Positions 42,790 to 51,693 of a stretch of DNA of 64,000 nt are shown piece after piece. The DNA comes from Dyadobacter sp. CY323. GTDB taxonomy: Bacteria > Bacteroidota > Bacteroidia > Cytophagales > Spirosomataceae. A program made the translations under genes and the position numbers. How positions within the stretch are numbered: the first letter of the stretch is position 1; the number at the start of each line of letters is the position of its first letter. The notes beneath the pieces are model-generated. The model saw only the letters and a list, made by a program, of their open reading frames with translations, was not told the DNA's origin and made no database searches. The stretch spans positions 434,001 to 498,000 of the forward strand of contig NZ_JAJUXH010000003.1 in NCBI RefSeq assembly GCF_021390245.1, written 5' to 3'.

Positions 42790-45699
42790 ATGCGATCTGT
42801 TTTACGAATCTTAGGAATTTCATTTTTTCTGGGTTTACTGAGTTCCGGTTTTGAGGTAATGGCGACGCACATCCGTGCGGGTGAAATTACAGCCAGAAGA
42901 ATCTCCGCAACAACCCTCACATACGAGTTAAAGCTCACGGCGTATTTTGATATATTAACAGGAGAAGGTGCTGCAAACGCTCAGAATAGTATATTTTTTA
43001 CCATCGGAAATGTCAATTCCACTGGCCAGCCCGTAGTGCTCGAGGCACCCCGCATTGAATCTCCGCCACCAAACATTGGTAACGGCACGACCCGGAATAC
43101 CTACATCGTTAGCTATACTTTCCCGTCCACTGCAGCTTACCGGATTTCATTTGAAGAAGACAACCGGAACAATGGCATCCTCAACATTGGCCCTCCGCCG
43201 ACACTAAACCTGAACTTCTATGTAAGTACCATTTTGGAAATCAATGCTAGCTTTGGTTCCAATCAAACGCCAGTATTGTTGAATGCGCCTATTGATCTTG
43301 CAGCCGTTGGACAACGGTATATCCACAATCCGAATGCATTTGACGCAGACGGTGATAGTCTGGCTTACCGTCTTTTTATACCTCAAAGAAGTGGTGTGAA
43401 TGGTGCGGGTATCAATTTGCAATATGTTAATCCCAATCAAATCGGCGCTCCGGGCCAAACCGAAGCCGGTGCGTCTCCAGCTACTTTCAGCTTAAACAAA
43501 ATCACAGGGGACTTGATCTGGGACGCGCCGGTTACAAAAGGATATTACAACGTAGCATTCGTGGTAGAAGAATGGCGTGACGGCGTACTGATCGGCCAAA
43601 TTGTGCGGGATATGCAGATTATCGTCGAAGATGCACGAAATGACCGGCCACTTATGGACCCATTGCCGGAAATTTGCGTGGAAGCCGGGACGCGCATCAA
43701 CCAGCAGATCAGGGCAACGGATAAAAATGGCGATAGGCTTACTCTCACCTCGACGGGCGGCGTGTACCAAAGCACACTGGTCTCACCAGCCCTGGCAACA
43801 TTTAATGTAGCCCAACAGGGATCACAAAATACCGTTATCGGCCAGTTTGTCTGGCAGACTTCCTGCAATCACATCCGGCAGGAACCCTACGATGTACTGT
43901 TTAAGGTGGAAGATGCGGCAGGCCCGGGCGTACCCAATCCTTCCCTTTTTCGGAAACTGGTGGACATGACGACACTTAATATCCGTGTTTACGGCCCCAA
44001 ACCTACCGGGTTAGTAGCTGTGGCGGCCACAGACCCGGCAGGAACTGCGTATCGCCTCAACTGGACATCGTACAAGTGTCAGGTAGCCGGAGCTAAAATC
44101 GTAATCTATCGGAAAGAAGGATGTACTGATATTCCGGAGGATGTTTGTATTACAGGTATCCCGGCGGGATCTGGCTATGAAGAAGTAGGTCGCGTGAATG
44201 TAAATGAAACGACTTATCTGGATAATAATAATGGCACTGGTTTGAGGCCAGGAGTCTCTTATAGCTATCGTATAGTGGTAGAGTTTCCTCGCCCGGGTAC
44301 AGCTGTGAACGAGCCCGGCAGTCTTATCGGTGGAGGTGAAAGTGTCGCTTCCGATGAGTTTTGCCTTAAATTACCTATGCTGATGCCGGTGATCACCAAT
44401 GTAACTGTGGACTCAACCAGCGAAACGAGAGGTGTAATCACTGTTAAATGGACCAGACCTGCGGCTGCAACCGGAACACCTGCTCAGTACCGCCTTTTCC
44501 GGGCTGTGGGTCAAAATGGAACTGCATTTACACTGATCGCGACGATCCCTGTCAGTCTCACGCCAGGAACTCCTGATACTATTTTTGTAGACAGAGCATT
44601 GAATACGTTGGTAAATCCATATAACTACAAACTGGAATACTGGACTACTCAGGCTGGCCAGCTCACCAAGTTTGATGAAACAGAAACGGCAAGCAGTGTA
44701 AGACTCGAACAAGGTGCAGCTGAACCTAACAAGGTCCGTGTAAACTGGTCGGCTCTGGTTCCATGGGATAACAGAAACCGTACTCACAGAATTTACCGGG
44801 AAGATAAAACCAGGCCCGGCACTTTTAATATCATTGCCGAAAAACCGGTGACAGGCCCTCAAACATTTACTTATACAGACGATGGTACCGACCAGTATGC
44901 CGCCGACGGTACAATCAACATCACGATAGTCGACGACTCCACTTATTGCTATAAAGTAGAAACCGTTGGATCTTACAACAACAGCCAGATCAGGCCGGCG
45001 ATCTTATACAATTTCTCGCAAATCCTTTGTGTATCATCTTCCGATACAACAAAACCATGTCCTCCCGTACTGGCGATCGATCCATTGAATTGTGATTCGC
45101 TCAATGCACATCCGGAGGCATTCTGTGATTTGCCTGGCTTTACAAATCATTTAACCTGGACTTATCCGGACCAGGTTGGCGGAAAGGAATGCGATGCCAA
45201 CGTATCGGCCTACAAAGTGTATTATGCACGGTATGAGGGAGACGATCCGACATTGATCGCCACGGTTACAATCCCTCCTGCACCATTGGCTACCAAATTT
45301 GATCACGAGGGGCTGACTTCGTTCGCCGGGTGCTACTATGTGACGGCCGTCAACCGGTTTGGGGCCGAGAGTGCACCAAGTAATATTGTTTGCAAAGACA
45401 ACTGTCCGATGTATGTCCTGCCAAATGTATTTACACCGAATGGTGATCTGAAAAACGATATTTTCCAGCCTTATGAATGCCCTGCATTTGTACAGTCACT
45501 TGAATTCAAAGTATTTAACCGATGGGGAGCGCAAGTGTTCTCAACAAACGATGTGAACATTAACTGGAACGGGAAAACAAATGGCGGGAAAGACCTTGCT
45601 GCCGGACAATACTATTATGAGGTCAAAATCTATTTCGAATCCTCAAAAAGAGAAAGTACGCCAACCACATTGAAAGGCTGGGTACAGCTTCTCCGATAA
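42790..45699 (+). CDS. Large secreted protein with T9SS type B sorting domain
   Basis: This 969-residue protein has a signal peptide (MRSVLRILGISFFLGLLSS), then a beta-rich N-terminal region starting ATHIRAGEITARRISATTLTY. Cadherin-like or fibronectin-like modules follow (FDADGDSLAYRLF and YRLFRAVGQNGTAFTL). The C-terminal ~94 residues are the type B (CHU_C) sorting domain: LPNVFTPNGDLKND, FNRWGAQVF and WNGKTNGG. It is exported by the type IX system, and surface exposure with adhesion is the usual role. It shares only the domain plan with the two paralogues at 4.5-8.5 kb. A hairpin follows the stop. Confidence 0.87.
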   Translation: MRSVLRILGISFFLGLLSSGFEVMATHIRAGEITARRISATTLTYELKLTAYFDILTGEGAANAQNSIFFTIGNVNSTGQPVVLEAPRIESPPPNIGNGTTRNTYIVSYTFPSTAAYRISFEEDNRNNGILNIGPPPTLNLNFYVSTILEINASFGSNQTPVLLNAPIDLAAVGQRYIHNPNAFDADGDSLAYRLFIPQRSGVNGAGINLQYVNPNQIGAPGQTEAGASPATFSLNKITGDLIWDAPVTKGYYNVAFVVEEWRDGVLIGQIVRDMQIIVEDARNDRPLMDPLPEICVEAGTRINQQIRATDKNGDRLTLTSTGGVYQSTLVSPALATFNVAQQGSQNTVIGQFVWQTSCNHIRQEPYDVLFKVEDAAGPGVPNPSLFRKLVDMTTLNIRVYGPKPTGLVAVAATDPAGTAYRLNWTSYKCQVAGAKIVIYRKEGCTDIPEDVCITGIPAGSGYEEVGRVNVNETTYLDNNNGTGLRPGVSYSYRIVVEFPRPGTAVNEPGSLIGGGESVASDEFCLKLPMLMPVITNVTVDSTSETRGVITVKWTRPAAATGTPAQYRLFRAVGQNGTAFTLIATIPVSLTPGTPDTIFVDRALNTLVNPYNYKLEYWTTQAGQLTKFDETETASSVRLEQGAAEPNKVRVNWSALVPWDNRNRTHRIYREDKTRPGTFNIIAEKPVTGPQTFTYTDDGTDQYAADGTINITIVDDSTYCYKVETVGSYNNSQIRPAILYNFSQILCVSSSDTTKPCPPVLAIDPLNCDSLNAHPEAFCDLPGFTNHLTWTYPDQVGGKECDANVSAYKVYYARYEGDDPTLIATVTIPPAPLATKFDHEGLTSFAGCYYVTAVNRFGAESAPSNIVCKDNCPMYVLPNVFTPNGDLKNDIFQPYECPAFVQSLEFKVFNRWGAQVFSTNDVNINWNGKTNGGKDLAAGQYYYEVKIYFESSKRESTPTTLKGWVQLLR

Positions 45700-45765
45700 G
45701 CATTTATAATATCCGCCGTAAGAAAACGACACCTTTTTTCTTTCCGATCGAAGTATTTCCTTTGT

Positions 45766-45791
45766 AGCCCGGTCAGCAGACCGGGCTTTTT
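45766..45791 (+). terminator. Terminator after the large T9SS type B gene
   Basis: AGCCCGGTC (45766-45774) and GACCGGGCT (45779-45787) form a perfect 9-bp G+C-rich stem with an AGCA loop and T-run, 66 bases after the stop. Confidence 0.9.
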
Positions 45792-45824
45792 ATTTTATTG
45801 TCAACAATCTTAAATTCATGATAT

Positions 45825-46700
45825 ATGAAGGCATACATTTTTCCTGGTCAGGGATCCCAGTTCAAAGGAATGGGGTTCGACCTGTATCAATCTTCGGATT
45901 CAGCGAAAGTGCTTTTTGAAAAAGCCAATGAGATATTGGGATTTGAAATAACAAAAATCATGTTTGAGGGCACCGACGAGGAACTTAAACAAACCAATGT
46001 AACCCAACCAGCCATTTTCATTCATTCCGTCATCCTGGCGAAGATCAATCCCGTTTTCAGTCCTAATATGGTAGCCGGGCACTCACTGGGCGAGTTTTCA
46101 GCTTTGGTAGCAGCCGGCGCATTGTCATTTGAAGATGGATTATCACTGGTTGCCAAACGCGCCGATGCCATGCAGAAAGCCTGCCAGATACGTCCATCCA
46201 CTATGGCTGCGATACTTGGTCTGCCCGATTCGGTGATTGAAGAAGTCTGTGCGGGTATTACGGATGAAATCGTGGTACCGGCAAACTACAACTGTCCGGG
46301 CCAGGTAGTGATATCAGGAACGGTAGAAGGTGTTGAGAAGGCGTGCGAATTGCTAAAAGCTGCGGGCGCGAAAAGAGCGTTGATTTTGCCCGTGGGAGGT
46401 GCGTTCCATTCACCTTTAATGGAGCCGGCGCGTGAAGAATTAGCCTCCGCGATCCATGCCGCGCAATTTGAACCACCAATTTGCCCGGTTTATCAAAATG
46501 TAAATGCAAAACCTGCGACCGAAGTTTCCGTGATCAAAGACAATCTCATTTCACAACTTACCGCGCCCGTAAGATGGACGCAATCCGTTGAGCAGATGGT
46601 CGCTGACGGTGCTGACACCTTCATTGAATGTGGCCCGGGCAAGGTTTTACAAGGCCTTGTAAAGAAGATCGCCAGCCAGGTAGAATTGCAGAGTATTTAA
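45825..46700 (+). CDS. fabD: Malonyl-CoA:ACP transacylase
   Basis: This 291-residue enzyme moves malonyl from CoA to acyl-carrier protein to start each fatty-acid elongation cycle. The active-site serine Ser87 lies in GHSLGE. The oxyanion-side FPGQGSQ is at residues 6-12 and the catalytic histidine in GGAFHSPLM. Family length is normal. No other fab genes are adjacent, so it stands alone behind the terminator of the preceding gene. Confidence 0.96.
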   Translation: MKAYIFPGQGSQFKGMGFDLYQSSDSAKVLFEKANEILGFEITKIMFEGTDEELKQTNVTQPAIFIHSVILAKINPVFSPNMVAGHSLGEFSALVAAGALSFEDGLSLVAKRADAMQKACQIRPSTMAAILGLPDSVIEEVCAGITDEIVVPANYNCPGQVVISGTVEGVEKACELLKAAGAKRALILPVGGAFHSPLMEPAREELASAIHAAQFEPPICPVYQNVNAKPATEVSVIKDNLISQLTAPVRWTQSVEQMVADGADTFIECGPGKVLQGLVKKIASQVELQSI

Positions 46701-46717
46701 TTTTTTTTCAGAAAAGC

Positions 46718-46748
46718 TTGACAACTTAGGCCAGTCACATTACTTTTG
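46718..46748 (+). promoter_or_regulatory. Promoter of tRNA-Gln
   Basis: TTG (46718-46720) and TACTTTTG (46741-46748) lie 20 bases apart, matching the Bacteroidota consensus, 18 bases before the tRNA 5' end. Confidence 0.7.
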
Positions 46749-46766
46749 CACCACTGTTTACGGTTT

Positions 46767-46837
46767 TGGCCGATGGTGTAATGGTAACACAGGACATTTT
46801 GGTTGTCTTATTCAGGGTTCGAGTCCTTGTCGGCCAA
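46767..46837 (+). tRNA. tRNA-Gln (anticodon TTG)
   Basis: This 71-base cloverleaf has the acceptor arm TGGCCGA pairing with TCGGCCA (discriminator A). The D-arm spans GTG...CAC, the anticodon stem is GGACA/TGTCT and the T-arm contains TTCGAGT. The seven-base anticodon loop TTTTGGT gives anticodon TTG, reading CAA/CAG. CCA is not encoded. A matching promoter lies upstream and a hairpin follows. Confidence 0.95.
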
Positions 46838-46847
46838 CAGTAAAGTT

Positions 46848-46877
46848 AAAAGGAGCTCCGCAACGGGCTCCTTTTTT
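46848..46877 (+). terminator. Terminator of tRNA-Gln
   Basis: AAAAGGAGC (46848-46856) and GCTCCTTTT (46867-46875) form a 9-bp stem with a 10-base loop and T-run, 11 bases after the tRNA. Confidence 0.85.
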
Positions 46878-47011
46878 ATGTCTGTACATTCTGCAAAATT
46901 CACTGGATTCTGGTCGCTTTTTTAGACTTTCTTTTTAAGAATCAGTACAAATTAACCGACGAAATCGCCTCTTTTCTCTTCGAAACACCCGATTTTATCT
47001 ACAAATGCATT

Positions 47012-47025
47012 TTTAGGTTCCTAAA
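47012..47025. promoter_or_regulatory. Short palindrome before the TetR gene
   Basis: TTTAGG and CCTAAA form a perfect 6-bp inverted repeat with a 2-base spacer, 93 bases before the TetR start. Autoregulatory TetR operators have this form, but arm length is short and it could be chance. The remaining 240-base gap after the tRNA terminator holds no gene. Confidence 0.3.
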
Positions 47026-47117
47026 CTCAAAAATTGGTGACTTATTATATTTTGGCCCTATAAAATTTCCAGACGAAATATTACATTTACCATGTTTTAA
47101 CCTAAACAAGCACCCAG

Positions 47118-47723
47118 ATGAAAGTTGAAAAAATTAAAAAGCGTGATCGCGAACGCACTAAGAATAAAATACTTAAAGCGGTCGGTGAAGTGATTGAGCA
47201 GCACGGAACCGAAAAAGTTGGGGTCAACCTCATTGCTCGTACTGCCGGAGTAAACAAGGTTCTCATTTACCGGTATTTTGAAAGTGTGGACGGACTCATG
47301 GAACAGTATGTAAAGTCCGGTGAATACACATCGACGATGGGTACCGAATACATCGACAACATTCCCGTACTCAGCCCGGATGAAAGAGGAAAAGCGTTAA
47401 ACAGCCTGATGCAGACCTTCATGCACGACTTGCGTGAACGCAAGGCTACCCGCGATTTACTGAGGTGGGAGATTGGTACCGGCAAGTCTATGCTCTCTGA
47501 CGCCCGAAATCAGGTCGCGGCTCGCATTATGAGTAAAATAGGAGATCTACCCCACTACAACGACACCAACGCGCTCGTCGCCTTTCTGACCGCCGGCATT
47601 TACTACATGACCATCTCGGCCGATTACCGGGAAAAAATGATTGACGTCGACCTGCACTCCGAGGATGGCTGGAAAAGGATCGATAGGTTGATCGAACGAA
47701 TTATCACTGACGTAAGAAGCTAA
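47118..47723 (+). CDS. TetR-family transcriptional regulator
   Basis: This 201-residue protein has a basic lead (MKVEKIKKRDRERTKNKIL) and a TetR N-terminal DNA-binding domain (about 14-60, with GVNLIARTAGVNKVLIYRYFESVDGL). The C-terminal part is a helical ligand-binding region. The ligand is unknown. It is monocistronic: a clear hairpin separates it from the flippase gene. A 6-bp palindrome upstream may be its operator. Confidence 0.9.
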   Translation: MKVEKIKKRDRERTKNKILKAVGEVIEQHGTEKVGVNLIARTAGVNKVLIYRYFESVDGLMEQYVKSGEYTSTMGTEYIDNIPVLSPDERGKALNSLMQTFMHDLRERKATRDLLRWEIGTGKSMLSDARNQVAARIMSKIGDLPHYNDTNALVAFLTAGIYYMTISADYREKMIDVDLHSEDGWKRIDRLIERIITDVRS

Positions 47724-47742
47724 CAATAAATAGCGTTACAGG

Positions 47743-47777
47743 AGTCCTTCCAAATCCACCGGAAGGACTCTTTTTTG
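47743..47777 (+). terminator. Terminator after the TetR gene
   Basis: GAGTCCTTCC (47743-47752) and GGAAGGACTC (47761-47770) form a perfect 10-bp stem with an 8-base loop and a T-run. Confidence 0.9.
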
Positions 47778-47806
47778 TTATTTCGCAAATAGCTTCGTCC
47801 AACGGT

Positions 47807-47814
47807 TATATTTG
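47807..47814 (+). promoter_or_regulatory. -7 element before the flippase gene
   Basis: TATATTTG matches TAnnTTTG, 24 bases before the preferred ATG at 47839. A TTTC 22 bases upstream (47781-47784) is only a weak -33 candidate. Confidence 0.5.
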
Positions 47815-47838
47815 CGGAAAAGCAGGTGTAACCCAAAT

Positions 47839-49338
47839 ATGAGTGTATTAAAAAAACTGGCGAGTGAGACGGCAACTTATGGCATTAGTACCATGCTTGG
47901 CCGCTTTTTAAATTATCTACTGGTTGCACTTCACACCAAACTTTTCGAGCCCGAGCAAATTGCGGTTCAAGGTCAGCTTTACGCTTACGCCGGTTTCGCT
48001 ACCGTACTTTACACATTTGGGATGGAAACGGCTTTCTTTCGTTTCGCCAGGCAGGAAAAAGACCGGAATGCATATTATAATCTCATATTAAGTGCCGTAA
48101 TCGTAACCAGTCTGTTCTTTTCAGGCATTCTCTTCATTTTCGCCGGTACTGCCGCCGAGCTCATCACCTATCCGGAAAGCGTTTCTGTCGTGCGGATGTT
48201 TGCCATCATCATGGCGATTGACGGAATTGTAGCGATTCCGTTTGCCCGGCTGCGTCTTGAAGGTAAAGGGAAGAAATTCGTGGTTGTCCGCGTGGCTAAT
48301 ATCCTGATCAATATATTCCTTAATATCTTCTTCCTGATCATTTGCCGCGACATTCATGCGGGAGAGTATCTGACATTTCTGCAACCCGCCATCGACCTGT
48401 TCTACGATCCGTTGCACGCCCCGGACTACATCATCATGGCTAATCTGATCGCCAATCTGATGTTTTTCTGGCTGTTGCGAAAAGAATTGCTTGATTTCCG
48501 GTTTGTCTTCAACAAAGAACTTTTCAAGCCGGTGTGGGTATATGCTTTTCCGATCCTCATCATGAATGCCGGTGGCGTTTTGAATATGCTTTTCGACCGT
48601 GCATTCATTCAGTTTTTACTTCCTGAAAATTTTTATCCGGGCCGCACTACCAAGCAGGCGATTGGTATTTATGTGCAATGCTACAAGCTTTCGATTTTCA
48701 TGAACCTGGCGATACAGGCTTTCAAATACGCTGCTGAGCCGTTTTTCTTTTCCAAGGGGGAGGATAAAAATGCGCCGCCGGTTTTTGCGAAGGTTACCAA
48801 ATACTTTATCATCATTTGTGTACTAATGTGGGTCGGCATTTGTCTCAACCTGGATCTGTTTGCCGAGCTATTCCTGAAACAAAAGATTTATCATGAAGGT
48901 CTGGTCGTGGTTCCGTGGTTACTGGCCGGCTATCTTTTTCTTGGAGCGTACTACAATGTCGCTACGTGGTTCAAGCTTACCGACAACACGCAATATGGGA
49001 CCTGGTTTACGTTAATCGGTGCATTCATTACGATTACATCAAGCTTTCTTTTGGTACCGAATATCGGTTATCTCGGATTTGCCATCGCATTTGCATTGTC
49101 GGGCTTTACCATGCTCGCGCTTTGCTATTATTTTGGACAGAAGTTTTATCCCGTCCCGTATGATGTGACGTCCGCGCTGGGATATATTGGGATTGGAACG
49201 TTGGTAATCTACGGCTCTTCGCTGATCAAGATCCAGGATCTCTGGATTTCTGTGCCGGTTCATATGGCTGCATTTGCAGTGTTTGCAGCGATCGTTTTCT
49301 TTCTGGAACGGAAAAATATTCCCTTTTTAAAGAGATAA
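47839..49338 (+). CDS. Polysaccharide flippase (MATE/MOP-superfamily membrane protein)
   Basis: From ATG 47839 this is 499 residues with about 14 helices of the Wzx/MurJ-like MOP superfamily. It starts MSVLKKLASETATYGISTMLGRFLNYLLVALHTKLF, the typical first-helix region. A TTG at 47812 would add nine residues inside the -7 element region, so ATG is preferred. It probably flips lipid-linked glycan units across the inner membrane. No adjacent wzy or wzz gene exists, and the substrate is not known. Its stop lies 6 bases from the end of the convergent ABC gene. Confidence 0.82.
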   Translation: MSVLKKLASETATYGISTMLGRFLNYLLVALHTKLFEPEQIAVQGQLYAYAGFATVLYTFGMETAFFRFARQEKDRNAYYNLILSAVIVTSLFFSGILFIFAGTAAELITYPESVSVVRMFAIIMAIDGIVAIPFARLRLEGKGKKFVVVRVANILINIFLNIFFLIICRDIHAGEYLTFLQPAIDLFYDPLHAPDYIIMANLIANLMFFWLLRKELLDFRFVFNKELFKPVWVYAFPILIMNAGGVLNMLFDRAFIQFLLPENFYPGRTTKQAIGIYVQCYKLSIFMNLAIQAFKYAAEPFFFSKGEDKNAPPVFAKVTKYFIIICVLMWVGICLNLDLFAELFLKQKIYHEGLVVVPWLLAGYLFLGAYYNVATWFKLTDNTQYGTWFTLIGAFITITSSFLLVPNIGYLGFAIAFALSGFTMLALCYYFGQKFYPVPYDVTSALGYIGIGTLVIYGSSLIKIQDLWISVPVHMAAFAVFAAIVFFLERKNIPFLKR

Positions 49339-49344
49339 AGCAAA

Positions 49345-50091
49345 TTAAGGCTCCATTTCCCGGAGCAGCTTATTGGAGAATAAAAACTCTTTCAGTTCCG
49401 GGACATCCGTTTTGATGATATCTGTATTAACACCCTCCCACAATTTATCTCCCTGATACAGAAACATAATATTCTGCCCGATTTCCATGACAGAGTTCAT
49501 ATCATGGGTAATTATAATGGTGGTAATCTGATATTCCTCCGTGATCTCTTTGATCAGTTCATCGATTTTGACAGAGGTCAACGGATCCAGTCCGGAGTTA
49601 GGTTCATCGCAAAACAAGTATTTCGGGTTCATCACAATGGCCCTGGCAATACCGACGCGCTTTTTCATCCCGCCACTTATTTCGGAAGGCATTCGTTTTG
49701 CGGCAGCTTCGAGACCGACGCGCTGCAAACAGAATGCAACCCGCTCCCGCTTTTCCTCCACCGACTGGGAAGTCAGCATATCTAATGGAAAACGGACATT
49801 CTCCTCAACGGTTTTTGAATCAAATAATGCCCCGCCCTGAAAGAGTACGCCCATTTCTCTCCGGAGTGCCTGCTGGGTTTCCTTATCACAATGGTAAAAA
49901 TCGCGGCCATCGTACAGCACATTACCCTGGTCGGGTTTGACCAGGCCAATCATACATTTCAGTAAAACACTCTTGCCGGTACCACTACCCCCGATAATGA
50001 GGTTTGTTTCGCCTTTTTTGAAAGCAGAAGAAATTCCTTTCAAAACCGCTTTACCATTAAAAGACTTGCTGATATTATTTATTTCAATCAT
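49345..50091 (-). CDS. ABC transporter ATP-binding protein (MlaF-like)
   Basis: From ATG 50091 this is 248 residues. The longer frame back to 50154 has a Cys-rich leader not seen in the family. It has Walker A GGSGTGKS, the signature SGGMKKRVGIARAI, and Walker B YLFCDEPNSGLD. The last is the form found in MlaF-type ATPases that drive phospholipid transport to or from the outer membrane. Its permease partner is encoded directly upstream by the MlaE-like gene. MlaD, MlaB and MlaC homologues are not seen next to the pair. Confidence 0.9.
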   Translation of the reverse strand: MIEINNISKSFNGKAVLKGISSAFKKGETNLIIGGSGTGKSVLLKCMIGLVKPDQGNVLYDGRDFYHCDKETQQALRREMGVLFQGGALFDSKTVEENVRFPLDMLTSQSVEEKRERVAFCLQRVGLEAAAKRMPSEISGGMKKRVGIARAIVMNPKYLFCDEPNSGLDPLTSVKIDELIKEITEEYQITTIIITHDMNSVMEIGQNIMFLYQGDKLWEGVNTDIIKTDVPELKEFLFSNKLLREMEP

Positions 50092-50119
50092 GGTTTTAAC
50101 AAAATGAGCTCCACAATCG

Positions 50120-50848
50120 TCACAGAAGCAATTGTGCAAGCAGATAATCCGCAATCAAAACAGAGATACAGCTACTTGTAACCGCGCCCGTGCTCGCCTT
50201 ACCTACTTCCAATGCCCCGCCTTGTGTAAAATAGCCTTTGAATGAAGATATCGTAGCAATTAAAAAACCGAAAACGAACGGTTTTACACACATAAAAAAG
50301 ATGTTATACGGAACAAACGAATCCCTGATCCCATTCATATAATCTCTTTCCGTGATTACCCCAGTCAGTGTTCCCGCCAGGTAGCCGCCGAAAATATTCA
50401 GAAATCCGGCAAAAATAACGAGCATCGGAAACGTGATCATTGCCGCAATAACCTTCGGCAACACCAGGTACGACGCCGAATTGATCCCCATTACCTCCAA
50501 TGCATCGACCTGCTCGGTGATCCGCATGGTGCCCAGTTCACTGGCGATATTAGATCCAACCTTTCCCGCCAGAACGATACAGGTAATGGTCGGCGCGAGC
50601 TCAAGAATGGACATATCACGAACGATCAACGCGACAGTCGAGATCGGGATGATCGGACTTACCAGGTTATAGGCCGTTTGAATACATGAAACCGCCCCGA
50701 TAAACGTAGAAACGATCGCTACAATAAAGATCGAACTCACCCCGATGCCCACACACTCCTCCATCAGACGCCGCCAATAAACGGACAGCTTTTCGCCTTT
50801 CGAGAATAATGTCCCTAAAAAAATAAAGTATTTCCCTAATACAGACAT
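50120..50848 (-). CDS. ABC transporter permease (MlaE-like)
   Basis: This 242-residue inner-membrane permease has about five or six helices and the MlaE family signature. Typical segments are the ISTVALIVRDMSILELAPTITCIVLAGKVGSNIASELGTMRITEQVDALEVMGINSASYLV-type centre and FMCVKPFVFGFLIATISSFKG. It moves phospholipids for outer-membrane asymmetry together with the ATPase encoded 28 bases downstream. An MCE-domain (MlaD) protein is needed and must lie elsewhere. Confidence 0.9.
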   Translation of the reverse strand: MSVLGKYFIFLGTLFSKGEKLSVYWRRLMEECVGIGVSSIFIVAIVSTFIGAVSCIQTAYNLVSPIIPISTVALIVRDMSILELAPTITCIVLAGKVGSNIASELGTMRITEQVDALEVMGINSASYLVLPKVIAAMITFPMLVIFAGFLNIFGGYLAGTLTGVITERDYMNGIRDSFVPYNIFFMCVKPFVFGFLIATISSFKGYFTQGGALEVGKASTGAVTSSCISVLIADYLLAQLLL

Positions 50849-50910
50849 GATATCTTAATTGTATTCAATATTTTCGGGAAAATTAGGCAAAAAAAGAAGT
50901 AATCAGAAAA

Positions 50911-51621
50911 ATGAATCCATTAGTGGTTGTCACCGGCGGGACAAAAGGAATTGGAAGAGCGGCGATTGAACGATTTATGTCCGGCGGTTTTGACGTAATC
51001 ACCTGCGCAAGAAATCCGAACGATCTTCTGGACTTACAAAGTGATCTGAAAAGTCAATTCCCTTACTCTGAATTACATTGTTTCCCGGCAGACCTTTCAA
51101 TACGAAAAGAGCTGGATGCATTTCTTGAATTCATAAAATCAAAAAACCGATTTCCGGAAGTTCTCATCAATAATACCGGGGTTTTCATACCTGGACAGAT
51201 CCATAATGAAACGGAAGGGACATTGGAAAAAACCATGGAGACGAATTTGTACAGTGCCTACCATCTCACCCGGGGGATCATCCCGGCGATGATGGAAAAT
51301 AAAAAAGGCCACATTTTCACCATTTGCTCCACGGCCAGCATCATTGCCTATCCAAACGGAGGATCTTATTGTATTTCAAAATTTGCATTATATGGCATGA
51401 CCAAAGTGCTCCGAGAGGAAATGAAGCCATACCATGTAAAGGTTACCGCGGTACTTCCCGGAGCAACGCTTACCGATAGCTGGAAAGGTACTGATCTGCC
51501 CGAGGAGCGGTTTATTGACGTAAAGGATGTTTCCGAAGCGATCTGGTCCACTTATTCACTTTCGCCGCGTGCGGTTGTGGAGGAAATTTTGATCCGGCCC
51601 CAGTTAGGTGATTTGGATTAG
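50911..51621 (+). CDS. Short-chain dehydrogenase/reductase (SDR)
   Basis: This 236-residue classical SDR oxidoreductase shows the cofactor motif TGGTKGIG near the start, NNTG and a catalytic YCISK (Tyr and Lys, at about residues 151-155) with an upstream Ser. The substrate is a carbonyl or alcohol that cannot be predicted. Arg32-Asn-type residues (CARNPNDL) favour NADPH. It is divergent from mlaE-like and followed after 72 bases by a ROK kinase gene on the same strand. Confidence 0.9.
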   Translation: MNPLVVVTGGTKGIGRAAIERFMSGGFDVITCARNPNDLLDLQSDLKSQFPYSELHCFPADLSIRKELDAFLEFIKSKNRFPEVLINNTGVFIPGQIHNETEGTLEKTMETNLYSAYHLTRGIIPAMMENKKGHIFTICSTASIIAYPNGGSYCISKFALYGMTKVLREEMKPYHVKVTAVLPGATLTDSWKGTDLPEERFIDVKDVSEAIWSTYSLSPRAVVEEILIRPQLGDLD

Positions 51622-51693
51622 GTAGTGAATCATATAGCAATTTTATTAAATTGCGCCATTTTTAAAATTATTTATTAAACCCATATTTCTTTC